A stretch of DNA of 28,205 nt from Gammaproteobacteria bacterium UBA4475. GTDB lineage: Bacteria; Pseudomonadota; Gammaproteobacteria; Pseudomonadales; Azotimanducaceae. Below the pieces are notes generated by a model that was not told where the DNA came from, did no database searches, and saw only the letters and a program-made list of their open reading frames with translations. The stretch covers positions 1-28,205 of the forward strand of contig DGOD01000289.1 of NCBI GenBank assembly GCA_002389265.1. Reading direction: 5' to 3'. Made by a program: the position numbers and the translations under genes. Positions 24,397-28,205 of the stretch are shown in pieces. Each line of letters starts with the position of its first letter. Positions within the stretch are counted from its first letter, which is position 1.

Positions 24397-25783
24397 AATA
24401 ATTATTGGTTTTGCACTTATCTGCCTGTTCACGATTCAGGCACAGGCAGAAGATAAGATCATTCTAATCACCAATGTACTGATCTGGGATGGAACCACTG
24501 ATCAGTTGTCGGGTGTCAGTAATGTGTTGATCAAGGGCGATGAGATTGCAGGCATCGGTGTTAGTGAAGATGACACTCCGCAAATCACTTTAAGGATAGA
24601 TGGTGGCGGCAGAACGCTGATGCCTGGACTCATCGACGCTCACGTTCATATCAACTACCAGTTTCTTGACAGTAGTCGAGGCGTCCCTATTGCCAACGAA
24701 ATGACCTGGGAAGAGCTGGGTATTCGATCACGGGAAGCTGTTGCCGAGTATTTGCCATCTGGTTTCACGACGGTCAGAGATCTTTGTGGTACTGGCGTCG
24801 CAATGCGAAAGCTAATTGACTCAGGGTTTATTGAAGGTCCGAGAATGTACATTTCCGGTGCCTGTATCTCCCAGACTTCAGGTCATACAGATTGGAGAAT
24901 GGATCCCGAAGCTATTTGGCCAAGTAGGCAAGATTCTCGTCTTGAGAAGCTGGGACTCGTTATTCTTGCAGATGGTCATGACGAAGTGCTCAAAGCAACT
25001 CGCAACAATCTCGCCAGAGGCGCTGATTTTGTCAAGATTATGGCTGGCGGCGGAGTCAGCTCGGATCGCGACCCGCTACATTCCATGCAAGGGACGATGG
25101 ATGAGCTAGGCGCTATTGTTACCGCCACCGGTCAGTTTGATTCTTACGGTGCAGCCCATGCGTATGACGATGAATCTGTCACCCGTGCGCTGACTGCCGG
25201 TATTCTGTCGATTGAGCATGGCAATCTGATGACAAAACCCGCCACGTTCAAACTAGTCGCCGCCAAAGATGCCTGGCTCGTCCCTGCCCTCGGCGGGTTC
25301 GCAGAGGAACTTATGGATCATCCTTTTTACGGCAATCCAAAAAACCCGGCTCACCTGAAAGCAAAACGTGTAAACGACAATGGCACCAACTGGACCAAAC
25401 TCGCCAACCGTTTCGAGATCAACATGGGTTTTGGCACCGACATTGTGGTAACTAACAGAAAAACCAGCAGGAATCTCAGGGACTACCAGATCACCCAATG
25501 GGGTGAGTCATTTGGCAATTTAAGAACTTTGCAGGCTATGACCCGCGACAATGGCAGGTTGATGGCTCTGACAGGCAAGAACAATCCATACCCCAAGAAG
25601 CTTGGCGTTATCGAAGTCGGGGCATATGCAGATTTGATTCTAGTTGAAGGCAATCCATTGGAAGATTTGGCGGTCCTCGGTGCCATCCCCTCAATGTTCA
25701 AGACAGTGCCGCGAGAAAGCTCGAGCGTCAGTAGCATTCCATTCGTAATGAAAAACGGCGTTGTATACAAGAACGCTCTGTAG
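24389..25783 (+). CDS. Exported amidohydrolase (imidazolonepropionase / Xaa-Pro dipeptidase-like subgroup)
   Basis: The product is 464 residues from ATG 24389 (GGAAGG 8 nt upstream; two other in-frame starts lie within 9 nt). A signal peptide (1-20, AQA|ED) predicts a periplasmic protein. Metal ligands of a binuclear amidohydrolase are visible: HVH (His85, His87) in LIDAHVHI, carbamylated Lys216 in DFVKIMAGGG, His257, His277 in SIEHGNL and Asp351 in GFGTDIV. The C-terminal strand GAYADLILVEGNPLEDL is typical of the family. Likely reaction: hydrolysis of an amide, peptide or cyclic amide bond in the periplasm. It overlaps the GYD gene and is followed by a decayed paralogue, so amidohydrolases were once tandem here. 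Confidence 0.92.
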   Translation: MNRIIIGFALICLFTIQAQAEDKIILITNVLIWDGTTDQLSGVSNVLIKGDEIAGIGVSEDDTPQITLRIDGGGRTLMPGLIDAHVHINYQFLDSSRGVPIANEMTWEELGIRSREAVAEYLPSGFTTVRDLCGTGVAMRKLIDSGFIEGPRMYISGACISQTSGHTDWRMDPEAIWPSRQDSRLEKLGLVILADGHDEVLKATRNNLARGADFVKIMAGGGVSSDRDPLHSMQGTMDELGAIVTATGQFDSYGAAHAYDDESVTRALTAGILSIEHGNLMTKPATFKLVAAKDAWLVPALGGFAEELMDHPFYGNPKNPAHLKAKRVNDNGTNWTKLANRFEINMGFGTDIVVTNRKTSRNLRDYQITQWGESFGNLRTLQAMTRDNGRLMALTGKNNPYPKKLGVIEVGAYADLILVEGNPLEDLAVLGAIPSMFKTVPRESSSVSSIPFVMKNGVVYKNAL

Positions 25784-25792
25784 GTGATCGTG

Positions 25793-26048
25793 GTGATAAA
25801 TAAAGTTGCTGTAATTTTACTCCTATTTATGTCAACGCATGTTATCGCCGAACAGGTGGTCATTCGCAATGTCCATGTTTGAGACGTGATGTCATTGGAA
25901 TTGACCAAACAAACCAATGTTCGACACTCACCTGACTCATGCGGTAGTTGATGGTGGTAGTCAGGGACTCGAATCAATGATCTGGGAGGATGTTGGCACC
26001 AGCGCTGCATCTGTCGCTAACGAACATGCTCTAGTGCGGAGGCAGTGA
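25793..26048 (+). pseudogene. Decayed N-terminal remnant of a second exported amidohydrolase
   Basis: From GTG 25793 the frame reads a signal peptide (MINKVAVILLLFMSTHVIA) and EQVVIRNVHV, then TGA (25880-25882). Reading on gives DVMSLELTKQTNV, which aligns with IWDGTTDQLSGVSNV in the gene just upstream, with the stop exactly where Trp stands (TGG to TGA). In the +1 frame from 25917 comes DTHLTH, then DGGSQGLESMIWEDVG, matching the HxH region and EMTWEELG of the upstream gene. About 35 codons between these parts are missing and the remaining ~350 codons are gone. This is a nonsense mutation plus internal and 3' deletions in a diverged paralogue. It fills most of the 380-nt gap before the next gene. 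Confidence 0.78.
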
Positions 26049-26163
26049 CATCCATAAAGACAATATTACTTATGCTGATTCCACCAGTGTAACCGGTGGA
26101 GCACTTTCGGAAATAAGACCCGAGCAACGACAAGGCGCCCGACGGGGTGCGGAACTGCTTGCG

Positions 26164-27888
26164 ATGGCTCTAAATGCGGAAGAGGTTGACACGATTTTTG
26201 GTTATCCAGGTGGTGCGAACTTGGAGATCTTCGACGTGCTACCCAGGTTTAATATTCGCTGTATTAGAACCGAGCACGAGCAGGGGGCGGTGCATGCAGC
26301 CCAAGGGTATGCTCGAGTGACTGGTCGGGTTGGCGTTTGTCTTGCCACCTCTGGTCCGGGCGCCACCAATCTGGTTACAGGGATCGCGGATGCGAACAGT
26401 GATTCCACCGCGATTGTTGCAATCACAGGAAATGTTCCACTCCATCTTCTTGGCAGAAATGCTTTCCAGGAAGTAGACATAGTTGCCATCTGTGAACCGA
26501 TAACCAAACGTTCGATCCAGGTTCGCCGAGTCGCAGATATTCCCGAAGTCATCAAAGGTGCGTTTGAACTGTCGGCTTCAAACAGGCCTGGGCCAGTACT
26601 TGTAGATATACCAAAGGACATTCAGCAGCACTATCCTCGGGATCTGGATGGGAACTATGTTGAACCTCGAGTACCCGCAGCGATCGATCCACAGGAACCC
26701 AACATCCAAGCAATGACCGATCAACAATTGGTTGAAGCAAGTCGTCTGATCAATGAATCTACCCGGCCAGTGATCTATGCAGGTGGAGGAATTGTTATCT
26801 CAGAAACGTCAGATCGACTGATTCAGCTGGCCGAGCGGCTCGATGCCGGGGTAACGACTACGTTAATGGGACACGGCATTTTCCCACCTGGTCATCGGCT
26901 GTCGCTTGATTCGTTGGGGATGCATGGTTCGATGTACGCCAATGCCGCGATCAATGAAGCGGACCTCGTAATTGCCCTTGGTGTTCGCTTTGATGATCGT
27001 GTTACAGGGAGTGTCAATAAATTTATCTCACAAGGAAAGATTATCCACATCGACATCGACCGCGATGAACTGAACAAAAACAAAACCGTTACCTTGCCGA
27101 TTTGTTCGGACCTAAGGTTTGCATTGAATCAGATATTGGATGTCGTGGAACCTAAACAATGTGAAGTGTGGCAGACAGCCTTGGGTAAGCTTAAAGAGCG
27201 ATATCCCTATCCAATGCCCCAGACCTCAAATCTCACCCCGCAGGAGGTTATCTCGCTTGTCAGTGACGTGACCGAGGGAGAAGCCATAGTCAGCCTAGGC
27301 GTGGGTCAGCACCAAATGTGGGCAATGCAACATTATCGTTCACAGCGAAGCCGTTCTTTTCTTTCAAGTTCTGGTTTTGGCACGATGGGTTATGGCTTGC
27401 CTGCCGCAATTGGTGCCAAGGTTGCACAACCCGATAGATTGGTTATTGATATTGACGGCGATGGCTCACTGAATATGACGATCCACGAGCTTGCAACCTG
27501 CCGCCGAATGAACATCGGCGTCAAGATCATCGTCATCAACAACCAATGGTTGGGTATGGTGCGTCAATGGCAAGACATGATCTATGACGGTCATCGTTCC
27601 GGCTCGAATCTCTCCAACCCAAATATTGAAAGCGGTGAGATCTACCCAGACTTTCTGAAGATAGCCGAGGGTTATGGCATCAAATCCAACCGTGTAGAGG
27701 ATCGAGCGTCTCTTCGTCTTGCAGTCGAAGAGTGGTTGTCAGACCCGAATGAACCTTATCTATTGGATGTTATTGTTGAACGTACTGAAAATGTCTATCC
27801 CATGATCCCTGCTGGCGGTAGTTACTACGACACGATCGTTGACGATGCGGGGCATAGACCTCTTCGCCATAGGGATAGTACTGAATGA
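26164..27888 (+). CDS. ilvB: Acetolactate synthase large subunit-like ThDP enzyme, 5' end possibly altered
   Basis: 574 residues from ATG 26164. Biosynthetic-type AHAS features: FGYPGGA (12-18), the ThDP-activating Glu39 in EHEQGAVHAAQGYAR, TSGPGATN, AFQEVDI, GLPAAIGAK, the ThDP motif GDGSLN...NN (432-460) and LGMVRQWQ (463-470). Expected reaction: two pyruvate, or pyruvate plus 2-oxobutyrate, to acetohydroxyacids. The same frame stays open 129 nt upstream of the ATG and encodes RPEQRQGARRGAELLA, resembling the first conserved helix of the family (GAE..), but contains no ATG, GTG or TTG. So either translation begins at 26164 without that helix, or a non-standard start such as ATA 26113 is used. 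No regulatory small subunit follows. A related 2-oxoacid ThDP enzyme is an alternative identity. Confidence 0.8.
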   Translation: MALNAEEVDTIFGYPGGANLEIFDVLPRFNIRCIRTEHEQGAVHAAQGYARVTGRVGVCLATSGPGATNLVTGIADANSDSTAIVAITGNVPLHLLGRNAFQEVDIVAICEPITKRSIQVRRVADIPEVIKGAFELSASNRPGPVLVDIPKDIQQHYPRDLDGNYVEPRVPAAIDPQEPNIQAMTDQQLVEASRLINESTRPVIYAGGGIVISETSDRLIQLAERLDAGVTTTLMGHGIFPPGHRLSLDSLGMHGSMYANAAINEADLVIALGVRFDDRVTGSVNKFISQGKIIHIDIDRDELNKNKTVTLPICSDLRFALNQILDVVEPKQCEVWQTALGKLKERYPYPMPQTSNLTPQEVISLVSDVTEGEAIVSLGVGQHQMWAMQHYRSQRSRSFLSSSGFGTMGYGLPAAIGAKVAQPDRLVIDIDGDGSLNMTIHELATCRRMNIGVKIIVINNQWLGMVRQWQDMIYDGHRSGSNLSNPNIESGEIYPDFLKIAEGYGIKSNRVEDRASLRLAVEEWLSDPNEPYLLDVIVERTENVYPMIPAGGSYYDTIVDDAGHRPLRHRDSTE

Positions 27889-27917
27889 GTAAGGCACTGG
27901 TGTTTATGAACAACTGA
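27885..27917 (+). other. Ten-codon ORF overlapping the acetolactate synthase stop
   Basis: ATG 27885 overlaps the preceding TGA (ATGA) and reads MSKALVFMNN before TGA. It has the geometry of a coupled downstream gene but ends at once, so it may be the stub of a lost gene or chance. Confidence 0.25.
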
Positions 27918-28205
27918 AAGGCGGTCTGGTTGACAGTAGAAGACTATTGATCTCACTGCGGAAGGCGAACGTGTTCCTGGCGAATTCTTAGTCTCTCAGA
28001 GGTTCTCTGCAATATCCCTGTTCTTCGTTTAGCCAGAAACGTGCCCACAGAGCTAGCTAGCGTGTCGGGTAAGAAGTGGGCGTGACTCTAGTCGAGAAAT
28101 CCCTGTACATTACCTGGTTAACAGGGAAATCAGGGAGACTGGTTAGCAGCAGACAGTAATCACCGCCAATTTCATTGGCATCAAGTATAAGAAGTATAAA
28201 TGGGG
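27918..28205. other. Non-coding tail, no recognisable gene
   Basis: No frame here of useful length resembles a known protein. A 6-bp inverted repeat CCCTGT (28101-28106) / ACAGGG (28121-28126) is present, and AGTATAA is repeated near the right edge. I assign no function. Confidence 0.4.

Noticed and set aside
1..28205. Search for insertion sequences, CRISPR arrays, tRNA/rRNA genes and toxin-antitoxin or phage-defence genes
   Set aside because: No transposase, repeat-spacer pattern, tRNA-like fold or defence-type protein was seen; accessory status rests on gene content only.

Overview
The window looks like an accessory catabolic and uptake region of a free-living, probably marine, gammaproteobacterium. 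This rests on two TonB-dependent outer-membrane receptors, a DUF3604 lipoprotein, a large MalT-like LuxR regulator, EthD-domain proteins, and acyl-CoA and FAD oxidoreductase genes. No rRNA, tRNA, transposase, integrase, CRISPR array or phage gene is visible. The taxonomic call is an inference from gene content only.

Left block (1-5050, minus strand): a compact operon read right to left. It encodes a saccharopine-dehydrogenase-like reductase, an acyl-CoA ligase, an SCP2-type thiolase and a class V PLP-dependent aminotransferase. Genes are 2 nt apart or overlap. The last gene carries an in-frame amber codon and leaves the window.

Central block (5084-16975, plus strand): a divergent operon encodes a tandem-EthD protein, a short-chain dehydrogenase, an OsmC-family protein and a 918-residue STAND/LuxR regulator. 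After these come a TonB receptor, a DUF3604 lipoprotein and a second TonB receptor. The main discovery candidate is a regulatory element. A perfect 17-bp inverted repeat (5084-5100 / 5123-5139) sits between the two divergent operons, and a third copy of the half-site (GTACTTTTGGGTGA) lies upstream of the first TonB receptor gene. Each of the three half-sites is followed, after exactly 20 nt, by a -10-like hexamer with an ATA core. This predicts one regulon under the adjacent LuxR regulator that links outer-membrane uptake, CoA activation and thiolysis, and the EthD/SDR/OsmC functions.

Right-centre block (17060-22346): an SDR - YkvI-type transporter - AraC regulator operon on the minus strand faces a DAO-type FAD oxidoreductase on the plus strand. 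A second tandem-EthD gene is convergent with it. The EthD and SDR genes here are paralogues of those in the central block.

Right block (22607-28205, plus strand): an FAD-linked 2-hydroxyacid dehydrogenase, an exported GYD-domain protein and an exported amidohydrolase form an operon. Next come a decayed remnant of a second amidohydrolase and an acetolactate-synthase large-subunit gene whose natural start appears to be missing or altered. The last 317 nt hold no recognisable gene.
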